64,000 nucleotides of DNA from Acanthacorydalis orientalis (GCA_034766995.1 CM068319.1:19284422-19348421), one strand, 5' to 3'; shown: positions 28,387 to 40,960, numbered from the stretch's first letter. Numbers and translations: made by a program. The notes: generated from the letters alone by a model not told the origin.

Positions 28387-31103
28387 TGATTGAAAATGTA
28401 TGTTTCTAGTATTAAAGTATTTTCTTAATTGTGTTTCGTAAAGTAGCAATAAGTTCCTCCAGAATATATGAAAGACAGCACTAACATTTCAAGTCTTAAA
28501 AATGTCTTAAAATAATTAATGAATTAATAACCGTATTCTTTTTATTTTTATTTATTCTATAATTTTGATACCTTCTAATCTTATGTAAAAATACTGTTCA
28601 TAGTCTGTAGTGGTGTTTGTTTTTTATAGAATTGAATGAATTTCATGATCAATTTAAAATGAGGGATACTGACTTATATACATTAATTATAGTATAACTT
28701 TATTGTTAGTATAACTGGCAATACTGTTTGAACGTAGATCTATATTTATCGGTAAAAAATATTTTGCTAACGAAAATATATAAAAAAAAATATTCTTAAA
28801 TTAAAAAATATGTATATTTAGGTGTATGTTTGTGTTCAAATATATAAATTGAAAAAATTTATAATTCTTAGATGAAAAAATATAATAATTTTTTTTTATC
28901 ATATTCAAATTATTTTATGTAATGGATTTGCATATTTAGTATTTTTAAGATATTAATCAATATTTGAAAATTCTAAAATCTATATATCTTCATTATTCAA
29001 TTTTGCTGTTAAATATTTCAATGTCATTTGATACAAGATTTCATTTTATGATTTTAGTGTTGTAATAATAAAGCATTAAACACATTTTTGACTATACATT
29101 TGGTACATTTATTTGAAATTATAGAAGATATGATTGAAAATGTTTACACTAGAGCTTATAGCTCTTGTGTGGTATAAGATATTAAAATGACACATTAGAA
29201 GAAATCTATGAATAATGATATTGATAACAAAAAAAAGTCAATACATCATTCGAAAAGTGGGACTTCTAAAACGCTGTCTTGTAAATGTACAAATTTTTTT
29301 AAAATTTTCTCGTATAAAAAATATAACTATTGTATTATCTTTTATAATGAAAACATATTTTTTTAATAAATATTTTTTCAATAAACGTAATAAAACTTAC
29401 CTTAAAATCGCTAAATGGTGCTGTATACATTGTTTAAAATTTACAATCGTTTCTTTTTCCAAATCAACATCATATGTAATATTTTTCAACAGTATTTTTT
29501 TTTCTAAATTAATTTTTTTAGACTCAAATATAGAATCAGTGATTGTATCTTTATATATTTTTGTTTTTTTCTTATTAAATAAATCATCGGCTGCAGATAA
29601 AGAAACGTTAAATTGATTTTTGTTTCGATTTTCTACTATTTCATTCGTTATGAACAGTTTAGATGTCTCTGTTGCTCTTAAAACACTTGTACCCTCTATG
29701 CTGTTATCTTTAGTAAAATCAATATTTGTTAAATGATGTTCATCGTCAGTATGTTTGGCTTTGTATCGAGCATAAGTACAATCTCCATATAGTTTATCGT
29801 AACTGCGCTCTCTTACATTTACAATCGAATCGATGAGTATATTCAACTGGGCCTTCAAATGTACCATTAGACCGGATACTAAGGTATCCATACACAGATT
29901 CGAACACGCGTTGTTCAAAACGGAAAACATTTGGTACACGTAAATCACTTGATATACCGGAAATTTGTTTGTGTTGAATGGATACCAAGCAGACAAAGGT
30001 AAGGCTTCAACATCACTTCCGGCAAAATCAATTAACGGTACTGTTCCCCACAGTGCAACTGTTCCAAACGTTATACATAAGAATGCAGCAGTATTCCGTT
30101 TTGTTATAAACATTGCGTTCTTTATGATCGGTGTGTGTTGTTTTGTCTTTGCTGCAAATATCGGTCTATCGATCGTTTTTATAAGCATTTGAATTCGTTT
30201 TGAGAAACGTATGAAGTTGATGAACTTGATTGTTTGGCCGATGTGAGTTAATAATAGAAATGATGATTCTGTCATTTTTTCCAAATTGCCCCAGACCTGA
30301 GTACATTTTAACATTGAATGGTGAACATGTTCAATCAATAAATCAATGAATATTTTAAAACATCTCTGAGAAAAATTTTATAAATTAAATCGGAGTAAGA
30401 TTTTTAAATAAACGAACGATGTATTAAGGTAGTGTAAATTAGTATAGTATTTGTTAATTTTATAAAAATAACAATTTAAGTTAACACACTTCTAAAATTC
30501 ATTACGGTAATATTAATTTTATGAAAAGAAAATTTTTTTCGATAACTATTTTGTAATTATTCATTAAGAATGATTCTGGTATTATTTTATACCAAATCTA
30601 TGTAAATATTAAAGTAATATTAGTTTTAATGAATTATAATAATTAATATTTCATATTCATATAAATAATATATGTTTATAATGTAAAGATAAATATGGTT
30701 AACAATTTTTGAAAATAAAAAAATAACAGTTTTTCATTATCACTATATTCCTATCTTCTCTTTTCGAAGCATGTTTAAATAACACGTAAACACTAATCTC
30801 ATTCTGCAACGTTCGTTAATCATTTTCACTAACACAAAATATGATGGCGTCTGTTACTAATCTCCATATACAGTTAATAAGCACTTGCCACGAGAAACAG
30901 TGATGTGAAATTATACTTACTTTATACATATTTATGATTTCCGTAATTACATACATAACGAATAAGAACCCGATGAAAATAATTTGGTATATACGGTAAA
31001 TAATGATTTTGTAAGTGTGACTATCGTATGGTGGCCATAATCCAAAATACCATAAGAGATTTATTATACCGTTCAGTGAATCTACAGCACGTACAGATGT
31101 CAT
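19786..31103 (-). CDS. odorant receptor OR-A (7tm_6), six exons, 498 aa predicted
   Basis: Six minus-strand exons join in frame (183+896+100+105+156+57 nt = 499 codons with stop): 30921-31103, 29401-30296, 24627-24726, 23385-23489, 22413-22568, 19786-19842. Intron phases are 0,2,0,0,0. Family marks: FGLWPP near residue 20, AWYPF near 164, HHLAIL near 354, LTAFQ-like ITAFQLTL at 386-393, YCWYGNEI in exon 4, [12 protein letters not shown] in exon 5, SSYSYFAVL in exon 6. Insect ORs are inverted seven-helix ligand-gated channel subunits that pair with Orco in sensory dendrites. Hydrophobic segments near 38-59, 70-90, 128-152, 174-220 and 370-393, with more in the last exons, fit this. The start is the only in-frame ATG at the N-terminus of exon 1. 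Most ORs have about 380-420 residues; the excess lies in the second intracellular loop (about 231-345), which is rich in Lys, Asn, Asp, Thr and Ile. Ligand is unknown. Confidence 0.88.
21177..21228. repeat. (TA)n microsatellite in OR-A intron 5
   Basis: TA run of about 26 units inside the 2570-bp last intron of OR-A. Further TA runs occur at 21628-21666 and 21796-21816 in the same intron. Confidence 0.9.
22413..22568 (-). CDS. OR-A exon 5
   Basis: 156 nt, 52 codons, phase 0 at both ends, acceptor atttcag and donor gtaagt. It reads SRSLPDAVYLSDWY...[20 protein letters not shown]...TFTS, the third intracellular loop and start of TM7. By eye 37 of 52 residues are identical to the matching exon of OR-B. 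Confidence 0.92.
22836..22874. repeat. (TA)n microsatellite in OR-A intron 4
   Basis: TA run of about 19 units between exons 4 and 5 of OR-A. Confidence 0.9.
23385..23489 (-). CDS. OR-A exon 4
   Basis: 105 nt, 35 codons, phase 0 at both ends, acceptor ttttag and donor gtgagt. It reads VPLASIEFFSM...[20 protein letters not shown] is a characteristic insect OR motif at the end of TM6. Confidence 0.92.
24627..24726 (-). CDS. OR-A exon 3
   Basis: 100 nt; the first base completes a Ser codon left in phase 2 by exon 2, then FVNELEEVFNIGILAQF...CITAFQLTL covers TM5. Acceptor attgcag, donor gtaagt. The same length and phases are found in OR-B. Confidence 0.92.
24819..24880. repeat. 26-bp-arm hairpin in OR-A intron 2
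   Basis: Left arm 24819-24844 (ttttatttcaaaataaatca...) and right arm 24855-24880 are inverted copies with one mismatch around a 10-nt loop. It lies 92 nt upstream of exon 3 in the sense of OR-A. It could be a foldback MITE or a structured RNA; nothing identifies it further. Confidence 0.75.
26834..26897. repeat. (TA)n microsatellite, about 32 units
   Basis: Among the longest uninterrupted TA runs in the window, in OR-A intron 2. Two more, at 27999-28039 and 28340-28382, lie in the same intron. Confidence 0.92.
29401..30296 (-). CDS. OR-A exon 2 (896 nt)
   Basis: It begins VWGNLEKMTESSF after an AG acceptor and ends HHLAIL plus two bases before gtaagt (phase 2). It carries TM2 to TM4 and the whole second intracellular loop without an intron; OR-B splits this region with a 70-bp intron. 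Roughly 115 residues separate RERSYDKL from FKQCIQHH. A stronger-looking acceptor (tttctcag) lies 69 nt upstream and would add 23 in-frame residues. The downstream site was chosen because it matches the OR-B exon start (IWGDIEKMA). Confidence 0.85.
30921..31103 (-). CDS. OR-A exon 1
   Basis: 183 nt, 61 codons, starting at ATG (MTSVRAVDSLNG) and ending INMYK before gtaagt, phase 0. It contains FGLWPP and TM1. The upstream in-frame extension has no ATG, so this start is preferred; it also aligns with the OR-B start. Confidence 0.88.
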
Positions 31104-31383
31104 TCTTGAAATTTTCTTTAGAAAATTAGTATATAGAGAAGTAATCAATTTAATCTAGAATTAATATCAAAAATGTGTATAATAAATTACATTTTTTTAT
31201 AATCGTTTCGGTAAAGAAATTTTTTTAAAATATTGACTTTTATAAAAGATTGAAAATACTATTTTTAAAATAATCATTTAATAGTTAAAATATACATTTA
31301 ATAAAGTATAAAAAGAAATTAATAATTTGAAAGATTGTATTAAAGCAGCATGAACTAAATCTTTTATATTTATTTTTAATTAA

Positions 31384-31423
31384 CTCTCTCTCGCTCTCCT
31401 CCCCTCCTTCACCCCCTCTCTCT
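31384..31423 (-). promoter_or_regulatory. GA-rich tract upstream of OR-A
   Basis: On the plus strand this is 40 nt of almost pure pyrimidine (ctctctctcgctctcctccc...); on the OR-A sense strand it is GA repeats about 280 bp upstream of the start codon. In insects GAGAG tracts bind GAGA-factor/CLAMP-type proteins and keep promoters open. A role here is inferred from position; it may be simple low-complexity DNA. Confidence 0.4.
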
Positions 31424-31669
31424 ATATATATCATTTTTTTACCTTAATATAAACTGATATTTCATAGTATGTATTTTAAGTGAATATTAGAAAAATAAAT
31501 ACTACACTTGAATATGATTGTGTAACAAAGTTTTTCATTTTTTTATTTTTTTTTTAATATGAATTAGAATTAAATATAAAAAATGATATAAAGATAAATA
31601 TTGGCCATGCTTAACCATTCATTAATTTATATACTTATTTTTAAATAGTTTTTATATCTGGATGCGTTA

Positions 31670-32179
31670 GGTGTACAAATTAATTCGGTGCCTTCTTTAT
31701 AGAAAATTAATCTTTACGGAAAAGTGGAATACATTTGAATCCTCAAAATATTTCTAATTATTTTATATAACTTTGCTCTATTTTTCGAGTAAGTGATGAT
31801 TCCCTTACTGAAAATAAATGGTGGCTTTGAATCGATGAAGTCGTAATCCACTTTCGGACCTCTTTCACCGTTTTAGTATTTTTTCATGTTTTATACGTCA
31901 CAACACCTTCCTCGAAAGCTGAAAAAATCGTTCCTACAGCTTCGATAGTTTTTTTTTTCAATTGGAATGCGAAAAGTATACAATGCCTAATATGCTGCTT
32001 TTCGAAAGCTATCGTGTTCACTACTGTTATGTGAGGCTATGTCAACTGCTTGGTCAAAATATATAGTATTTAAATGCTAAGGCTGGAACTTCAAAATTCT
32101 AAAATAGCAAGAAAAAAAATTAATTTAAAACAGAGATGTGATTGATTCAATTTAAATCCATCGAATTAATTTATACACC
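31670..32179 (-). mobile_element. internally deleted mariner-family element (510 bp)
   Basis: Terminal inverted repeats: the left end begins ggtgtacaaattaattcg and the right end, reverse-complemented, begins ggtgtataaattaattcg. TA flanks both sides (31668-31669, 32180-32181). On the minus strand, about 31830-32003 encodes a degenerate N-terminal transposase piece (EKQHIRHCILFAFQL, then IEAVGTIFSAFEEGVVTYKT followed by a stop), which is the DNA-binding HTH region. The catalytic part is missing. This is a different mariner family from the one at 7010, judged by its ends, and is a non-autonomous derivative. Confidence 0.85.
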
Positions 32180-33874
32180 TAATAATCGAAAGTGTTTTTA
32201 GTTAATTTTAAGTTTTTGTAATTCCCAATTTGTTTAAAATATTAATATTTCAGTAAGAAAAAAAAATTTGTTTTATAATTTCAGAGAAATAATTTACATA
32301 AATTGTCGATATGTTGAAAAATATAAACTTATATATGGATGAATTGTCCATGTGATCTTCATCCTTTTGGATCATTTGAGTTTCAGTTCTTTACCAATAG
32401 TTTTGACACGTACATTGTTAGTAGAATTTTGATAAAGTAATACTTTGGAATTTAGTATATTAATCCTATCTAAAGATGGTAAACATGCTAAAACTAGTAG
32501 CCAAAAATATGAAATTAAATGATTCAAAAAGATACAAATCGCTAGAAAACTAACGTAATTATAGGTATTAAAATATATAATTATCATTTTATATAAATAG
32601 CGATAAATAATAATGCTTTTTCTTACCTCTTTTCGACCTTAATTATCTCCTCTTCAATGATATACTACACTATTGATATTTTTATATCTGCTATTTATCA
32701 CTAAAACAAAGAAGATGATATATCACTGTGATTATAAAAATAACCAATTGTAACTATAAGTTTTGTCTGCCAAAAAAAATTGAAATCAAAAAAATAAAAA
32801 TACTGAGAAATATTTTTTTTATTTTGAATATCACAACGGAGTTTAAAATTCTTGCGGTTGACTTTAAAGTATATTTTCTCATTTAACAATACTGTCAAAA
32901 TCAAAGTTATTAAATATTTTTAATCCTATAAGTAAAACAAGACTCATTACATTGTTTACATCCTTGTATCTGTTTCTGAATAAAATTTGATTGATGTTTT
33001 ATGTCGCTCAACCTTTAAGTCGCGATGATTGCAAGCTAATTTCAAATTTAATGCCATACTGAATTCAAAGCTATCCGAATATGACATTTATTTTGTAAAA
33101 TATAATAACTGCTTTAATATTATTGATCAAATGGCAATAAAGAATTAACATAAGACGTTTGTATGAAGTCGAAAATTCAGTATTAATATACTTATTAACA
33201 AATAATGCTGTTAAGATATTTAATAATTTTTAATCAATGTTAATAAAAACAAGACAATAATTATTTGTATTCAATATGTTAGAAATATTACACAAACACA
33301 ATCATATATATATATTTATTATTAGTAATGATTTAAAATGTATCTACATTCGATAAAATCAGATCATGTGTATAAATTTTGCACTGAAGCTTACTAAACG
33401 AACTTGAATGCAGATTTTCATAGAAATTCGAATAAAATTGATCGAAGAACCAATTTTCTACTCAAACAAGCATCACAATGAGGTCTTATAAATGAAAAGT
33501 ATCATTTACTTGTAAACTGTGCGGAAAATTGTATATAAGTCTTTTTATATACGACAACCATTAAAAGTAAAGAACAAGTATTTATCGATAACATTTTTTT
33601 ATAATAGATACAGTTTTATCATAAAACTTTTCTTGCTATAATCACATTGAAATTAAGATTTAATTTTATATAATAGTATGATAACTTTGATTGATATACT
33701 TAAATCAGTTTCATTAAATTAACGAGACAAAGAAATTGTTTTTTAAAGTTATAAAAATTGTATTATTAATAAAAGTTTGGGATCTAATAGTATGTTATTT
33801 TCTAGACTTAAACTTTTTATAAACACAATCATTTTTATGCAAGTATTTTATACAGGTACATATATTGTTTCGTT

Positions 33875-33876
<2 letters not shown>

Positions 33877-33921
<45 letters not shown>
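33877..33921. repeat. (TA)n microsatellite
   Basis: TA run of about 22 units in the region between the two OR genes. Confidence 0.9.
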
Positions 33922-33925
<4 letters not shown>

Positions 33926-34266
33926 TTCTTATTCTATTTTATAAAGGTAATAAATTTTTTTAAAAAAAATTAGGCTCTACATCTTAAATTAAAAACATAA
34001 TTTTCATTTATTTTAATAATAAATATTGTGTGTTCTTGTTGCTTAAAAATTAGCAACCATTTGTATTAAAATGTTATTAAATAAATACGAAGAATTCACA
34101 CATTTAGTTAAATAATTTATACTAGTATTTTAACAATATAACGAAGAAGTTTTCATTCATTAATTAGTACATTATGGCTTTATACAAGTATGTGCCTCTT
34201 ATACCGTTTTGTAAAGAAACCTGATTTTAAAAGCGTTGTGGTCTTTAGATTGCTTCTCATATCTTG

Positions 34267-34300
<34 letters not shown>

Positions 34301-35613
34301 GAAAAACATTCAATCTATTAACATATTCTAGGATTTCTTTGTAATTATGTGCTTTTTTATGCAAACCGTTATTAATGTTGAACACTTACAGCAATCTTAT
34401 CAATTTTTAAGCATTTATTGTAGAGTGGAAGCTAGAAAATGCAGTACTGAGAACACTTTTTTGTTACACTATCATTAAATACACACTTAAAAATTGTTTA
34501 ATTTAAACCTAAAGGTACATTTTTTCTAACTCTATCAGATATTTTTAACTTTTTTTACCATATCTATGTAGTAGCTATGATTACATTAATTAAACTAGAT
34601 TTAAATTTTTAAATAACACATTTATTGAAATAGAGGTCTTAATATCTTTTCGTCTAATTTATTTTCTAATATTCTTATCCTGTATAATTATTTATCCCTT
34701 TCAAGGCTTTTATATTTCTTAACTCCCAATCAAAAATTTCACATGTTAAGCTTTTTTTAATGAAAGTTATTCTGTTTACATTCAATTTTTTTTCCTTGTC
34801 TTATTACGTCTGAAAATTATGTCTATATATATATATATATATATAAATTGTCTTCATAGAACAGTCGATAGTAAACGTCTAACTAAAAATGTTATCGCTT
34901 AATTCTACAGAGGTACTTGTTTAATTTTGGACTATTAAGTGTCAATTACAGGTGTTCATTTTACTTTCTAAAACACATTTATGAAATTATACATTTACTA
35001 CAATTTCACAAAAACTAAATATTTTTTAATAATATACATATTGAACTTTAATGATAAAACTTATAGTACAAATTTGATATAGTTCATATTCTATTTACAA
35101 ATATTTGATCAAGTAATATTATACTATTAATTACATTTGAGAGAGACACTTTAAATATAAATGACATTATTTTACTTTTAGTATTTCAGAAGATGAATAT
35201 TATTAATGTTTAAAAACACTCATTTAAAACATAAACTGTTATTCATAATCTTATCGTCTAAAGTACAAAAGTTAAACGTGTAATTAAAAATATAAAGTTC
35301 ATCTTTTAAGGAGTTAATAATTAACTTGAAATTTCTCGAAACTAATGTTTAAATGCACACTAAGAAAATATAAAAAAGTATTTAAAACCAAGCTTACGAG
35401 TTTTTTCTTTTTTTTTTAAAAAAGAAAACAAAATAACGAAACTTTTAAATATTCACCCCTTACGAAAGATCGTAAAATTTGCATAGAAATGTTGAAAATT
35501 TTCTAATTTTGTCTTTCACTGTACGAAAGAAGGAATTTATACTGAACGGAAGTTACTGAAATCTATTCAAATGAAGGAACACAGATCAGTGTTTTAAAAT
35601 ATATAGTTTTAGA

Positions 35614-35618
<5 letters not shown>

Positions 35619-35669
<51 letters not shown>
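35619..35669. repeat. (TA)n microsatellite
   Basis: TA run of about 25 units, followed by tatgtatata variants. Confidence 0.9.
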
Positions 35670-35677
<8 letters not shown>

Positions 35678-36499
35678 ATATATAAATGTAAAACTACATT
35701 TAAAGATATATGCGGTATTATTTTGCATAGAATATAAAAAAAAATATTAAAAGACTTACATAATAAAATGTATATGTTTCAAATCGTTTCTTTCGCTGTA
35801 ACTGTTGAATACTGTTTTCACTATAAACAGAACAATGAAATTCTACCCTCGAATATAACATTCGTTATTTAAGCAATGTTTGAATATGTAATTTGCATTT
35901 AATATTATCCTAAAATTGCAGGCTGTTTACCTAATAAACGGGTTGGAAGCGATAGTGAAATCTATTTAGGTGTAATACTATTCTATTAAAATGGCCATTT
36001 TGGTTTTGTATTCACTTCAACGAAATTGCTGTAATTCTAGTTATTTTCAGTGCTGTTATTTTGTTTTTTTTTATATCTTAATATTTTAGGTTTATATGCT
36101 TTTAATAGAGAAATTCATTTAATTAATAACGTTTTACGATTTAATTGATATTACTATTATTATTCAATACTATGAATTAAATTATTTCTAAGTAGTTATT
36201 ATTTATTGGCTATTGAATTTAATAATCACGTTTATTTCTTTGTTTTTAAAATAGAGACAATTATTTAAGAAAATCATATATATGTGTATATATATATATA
36301 TTATCTTTAATTATACAAATTATTTAATGTTAATTTTAATATAGAAAGCTTTAACCAAAAATCTTAATCATATACAAAAGGGATTCATTTTATAAAGTTT
36401 ATTAATTTTTTTATTATATTTATAAATTTTTATTTTATTTATAAATACTTATATATGGAAATAGTTATTTCGAAAAATAACTATAGTTATTTATAGTAA

Positions 36500-36545
<46 letters not shown>

Positions 36546-36765
36546 GTCGTTGGTGTAAATTTATTTTTTAATAAAATATAAGAAGTTTGTAGTCTACTAA
36601 TTATCACATTTAATTATTTATCAACGTGTCCCAGATTGAGTCTGTGCATTTGACGTATGTCATATTTTACTTGCAAAGCGATTGTTTCAAACTTTGAATG
36701 GCTTTAAATCTTGAAAGCTTTTTTAAATAATAAAGAAAATTATTTTTAAAATAAATGAATATTGA

Positions 36766-36802
<37 letters not shown>

Positions 36803-37659
36803 GAAAGAACTGGAATTAATTATGTGATCTTTGGTTTGCCATGAAGAATTATTCTGTGTATACATAGATAATTATCAATGTTTGTTACCCTTGGTTAAGA
36901 AAATAATTGAATCATTGAAAAGACACTGCATTATTTGAAAGGCACATGAGTATATTTAAAGGCAGATGAGGTTAGTGACATTTTTAATATTTCTATTGAT
37001 AGTTATTTTTATTTAAACTAGATGTATATGATTTTAATCTTATTTTTAATGACAACTAGTAAAAAGTTTTTTGAGAAAATATAAGCAAGAGAGACAAAAT
37101 TAAATAGTATTTATGAAAATATTATTTTCATTTTTTACAAGTATTATGTAATATAAAGAACAAAACTAGTAAAAAATTAAAGAATCCGTGAGTTTTTTTT
37201 CGCTTAAATATATTGAATTTCCTGGTTGACAGTTCTCGTCTTATAGAGTACGGTTACTTTTTATTACGGGTACTTTTAAAATTTAATCATGATTCATTAT
37301 GTTGGTTAATATTTTAGTTCTTAAACTTTAGTGAGTTCTTAAGTGATTAAAATATGACTTATTTTATTTGTTAAGCATAAGTGCCATAATATCTTATACA
37401 GAATTTCTACTTGCAGAACAATTTTATTCTGAAATAATATTTGTTTCTATCCTTAATATTTTTACTTACTTTATATTTTTCTTATACATTTTACATATAA
37501 TAAATTAACATTTAAATACTTCGTAAACATAAATTATTCTCATAATTAACTATCTACACATTTTTAATTTACATATAAATTTTGGTATTGTATGTAGTTA
37601 ATATTTAATAAAACATTAATATAATTAAAAATATTTTATAATTATATATTTACATATAT

Positions 37660-37692
37660 ATATATATATATGTGTGTGTGTATATATATATA

Positions 37693-37724
<32 letters not shown>

Positions 37725-37880
37725 AACTGTACATATTTTCCACTGTGAACCAATTTTAATGTAGTGTAATATTATTGTGTTTCTGCTCTAATTAAATTTG
37801 ATGTACTGATCTAATACACTTCATAAATCATCGAATAAAATTGGTATGAAATATATATGTGTGTGTGTATGTATATATAT

Positions 37881-37915
<35 letters not shown>
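37660..37915. repeat. alternating (TA)n and (TG)n microsatellite blocks
   Basis: Two compound arrays (37660-37725 and 37850-37915) in which TA and TG runs alternate several times, separated by about 125 bp of unique sequence. Confidence 0.85.
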
Positions 37916-37921
<6 letters not shown>

Positions 37922-38328
37922 AAAACGTACATATATGAAAACAGATACTGTTTTTGTATATAATATTTTTATATTTTTTGTTATATTGCATGAAAACTGA
38001 TATCAGTAAAAAATATATCCATATAGCAATGTTTTTCTAGTATACCGAAAAGTATACAGTTCTATAATAGATTCAATTCTTATGATTTCTTTTAAGACTG
38101 TCTACGATTATTTTATGCTTGAATGTATGACTTTCATGTGAATATATATATATATAATGGAAAAGCATTAGAATTATCAAATTTGAAAATAATGTAAGAC
38201 TTCATACATCTTCAAAATAAGTTGTTTAATTCTTACAATTACGTTAATATTGCATTAATTTTAAAACAATATCTGTATAAATTAGTAAGAAATTAAGGAA
38301 AACATCTACGTTGAATTATATTAAATTA

Positions 38329-38330
<2 letters not shown>

Positions 38331-38396
<66 letters not shown>

Positions 38397-38526
38397 TGAA
38401 AAAGTAAGTACGAATTTTTAGACGTAAGTCGCATAGATATTTTTTTATTTTCGTTCTTTGTGTTTTATTTGTTTTTCATTATGCTTGCTTTTGGTTACTA
38501 TAATTAACATTTTATTTTTAAGTAGG

Positions 38527-38576
<50 letters not shown>
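38331..38576. repeat. paired (TA)n microsatellites
   Basis: TA runs of about 28 units (38331-38386) and 24 units (38528-38576) lie only 140 bp apart. Confidence 0.9.
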
Positions 38577-38579
<3 letters not shown>

Positions 38580-39456
38580 GGTAGATAGATAAACATGCAC
38601 TCTCACATAAAGAAAAATGTATATAATTTGAAATCAATTTTAATCCCAGAGATTTGAAGCATTTTAATTAATTTTCAACAGAAAATCAAGATCGGCAATA
38701 AATAACATTTTTTGTATTAAACATTTGTGTAACGAAAATAACTTCTTTATAGATTTTCGTCGAGCTTTTTACAAAGTTACGGAATGATCATAAATAAAAC
38801 TCGTACTGTCAAAATTTCACGAGACACTACCTTTTTCATAATTTCGCAGCTGCCCGAAAAAATATGCCATTCAAATATCGTACACTGTTGTAAAACATCA
38901 ATTTTCTAAAGCCAGATTTAATCATTTCAAACAGTTGTGTCAGTTTTGTTCAGACGAGCGTACGATTTTATTGTGTATTTTCTCTTTAATTCATTAATAC
39001 AAAACGTATTAAAAAAATAAATGAACACATGACAGTCTTAATACGAACACGGACCAAATTAAAAAGAATTTAATTTTTTTCAAATATAATTTTCCAATAT
39101 ATGCTTTTTATAGATAATTTTTACTAAATATTTAATTCTAGTATTTTTTTTTTACAAAAATAAATAACTACTTATTTCTAAAGTATTATCTTGTTGATTA
39201 ACTAGAAACGTTTGAAGAGGCTTAAAACTTTGTCTTTGTGCTGATTTAACCCTTGTCATGTAGGTTTTTCATTTATAAAAACATGGTATGTTTGTGGTTT
39301 GCTACCCTTGTAAAATTTCAGGTTGAGGTTGAAAGTGGAATTAATCTCTTCACCTTAGGGAAAACACTTGTCATTAAATGACTGGAAAAATAATATTTCG
39401 GATTTACAATTTTTTTTGACAGTGTAATCTTTAATGAATTTTTTTTATTTGATTAC

Positions 39457-39468
<12 letters not shown>

Positions 39469-39531
<63 letters not shown>

Positions 39532-39534
39532 TAA
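39469..39534. repeat. (TA)n microsatellite with (CATA)n flank
   Basis: Four catacata-type units lead into a TA run interrupted once by atg. Confidence 0.9.
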
Positions 39535-40600
39535 ATTTGTGTGTATTTTATTTAAACTATTTTTTTTATTTTTGGGTTTTCTGAAATTGATTTTCGTGTA
39601 TTAGTTAATACTTTATTTTAATTTATTTCCTAGTTTTAAATTTTCAGTCAAACGGCATTAATAAACCAATAGTTTTTGTACAATCCAAATTGTTTTGGGC
39701 ATTAAAAAATATCAGCATTTAAAAGCAGATACCTGTTCAAATTATACAATTAACTCATGATATTAAGGCTTACTTGCTCTTAGGACCAATAAGTGTAAAA
39801 ATATATTATATAAAAATGAATAAACCAACTTTTGATTTATATACATATATGTATGTATGTATGTATATATATATATATATATATATGTATACACGTATGC
39901 ATGTATGTATGAATGAATATAAAAATTACATTGAGGAAACGTTTCATATAATTATTTTTGTTGATTTAAGAAAACTCATAAGGAAATCACTAACAGGGAA
40001 AGATAAAATTAATGTATGCTTTTGATGTATCGAAAATATATTGTATTAATGTAATGTGATTAATTTCCATTGTCAAACTTCAATAAAGAATAAAGTATCT
40101 TTTACTGCGGTGCACAGAAAGATATTAAAATATAGAACTCGTTTCAAGTGATTTAAAAAACACACTTCTTCAATCAGTACATTATATATTCCATTTCTGT
40201 ACTTATCCATTGAACATTCATAAAATATGAAACGTATGTTTTCTCCAACAAATAAAAATTTAAGTTCAGTATTAGATTTAATTAAGCAACCACGTGGATA
40301 CTAGAGCTGAAAGTTATTTAAGTTCTTATGAAAATAGAATGAGGATATTATAAACATAACATTAGAACAAATCTAAGAAATGATAAAATTGAGATATTGT
40401 ATTTTTTATTAATAAACTATTTTTAACTCAACTATTTAAAAACTTTATGTATCATACAGTTAAATAATTTAAGTAATAATAATTTAAAATATAACTTAAT
40501 ATATCGGTCCAAATATAAATATTATAATTATATTTTCCAGATAGCTTTAGTTATTGTTTTATTTATAATAATTTTATAATTTTTATACACATTTTAGATT

Positions 40601-40639
<39 letters not shown>

Positions 40640-40897
40640 TGAATCAAAAAAAGAAATAAAATTTCGAACATATCAAATCAAATTTATTCTTCAAATGTCG
40701 AAACTTTCATATGATCGTTACAAATAAACGAATATATATATCGACTCTTCGAAACTGAAATATTTACTTTATGTGATTTTTGTCGTAACATATAATGTGT
40801 TTCAGATTGTTTGATATACAACTCTACCAGAAAATAAGACATTTTATCGTTTCGTATCGAGTAGAGTACAAAAAAAAAACATTTCTAGTGGTTTTTT

Positions 40898-40960
40898 TTA
40901 TGTTTCTGCGTTGTTGATCCGTTGTAACACAGCAAAATATGAATAAGATGATTTGAGAAT
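40898..40960 (-). CDS. OR-B exon 7 (last coding exon)
   Basis: Acceptor ttctattttag, then [20 protein letters not shown] and TAA; 21 codons including the stop. The preceding intron is only 156 bp. Confidence 0.92.
   Translation of the reverse strand: MLKSSYSYFAVLQRINNAET

Larger units (their letters stand above)
31104..40897. other. intergenic stretch between OR-A and OR-B
   Basis: No further OR exon was recognised on either strand. Content: the GA-rich tract at 31384-31423, a deleted mariner at 31670-32179, and many (TA)n tracts (33877-33921, 34268-34300, 35619-35669, 36509-36540, 37660-37725, 37850-37915, 38331-38386, 38528-38576, 39469-39534, 40601-40635). A 10-bp perfect hairpin with cgaa loop is at 36461-36484. 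A GC-richer patch at about 38750-38970 looks like old repeat sequence but could not be assigned. Confidence 0.55.

Noticed and set aside
29215..29616. 133-codon plus-strand ORF
   Set aside because: Antisense to the OR-A loop region; starts in intron and has no family features.
29965..30192. Plus-strand ORF with hydrophobic sequence
   Set aside because: Antisense shadow of OR-A exon 2.
38750..38970. GC-richer patch resembling a mariner 5' leader
   Set aside because: No terminal repeats or transposase motif could be shown, so it was not called as an element.
39246..39380. TTAACCCTTGTCATG as another piggyBac-type end
   Set aside because: Only one side fits; no matching inverted end was found.
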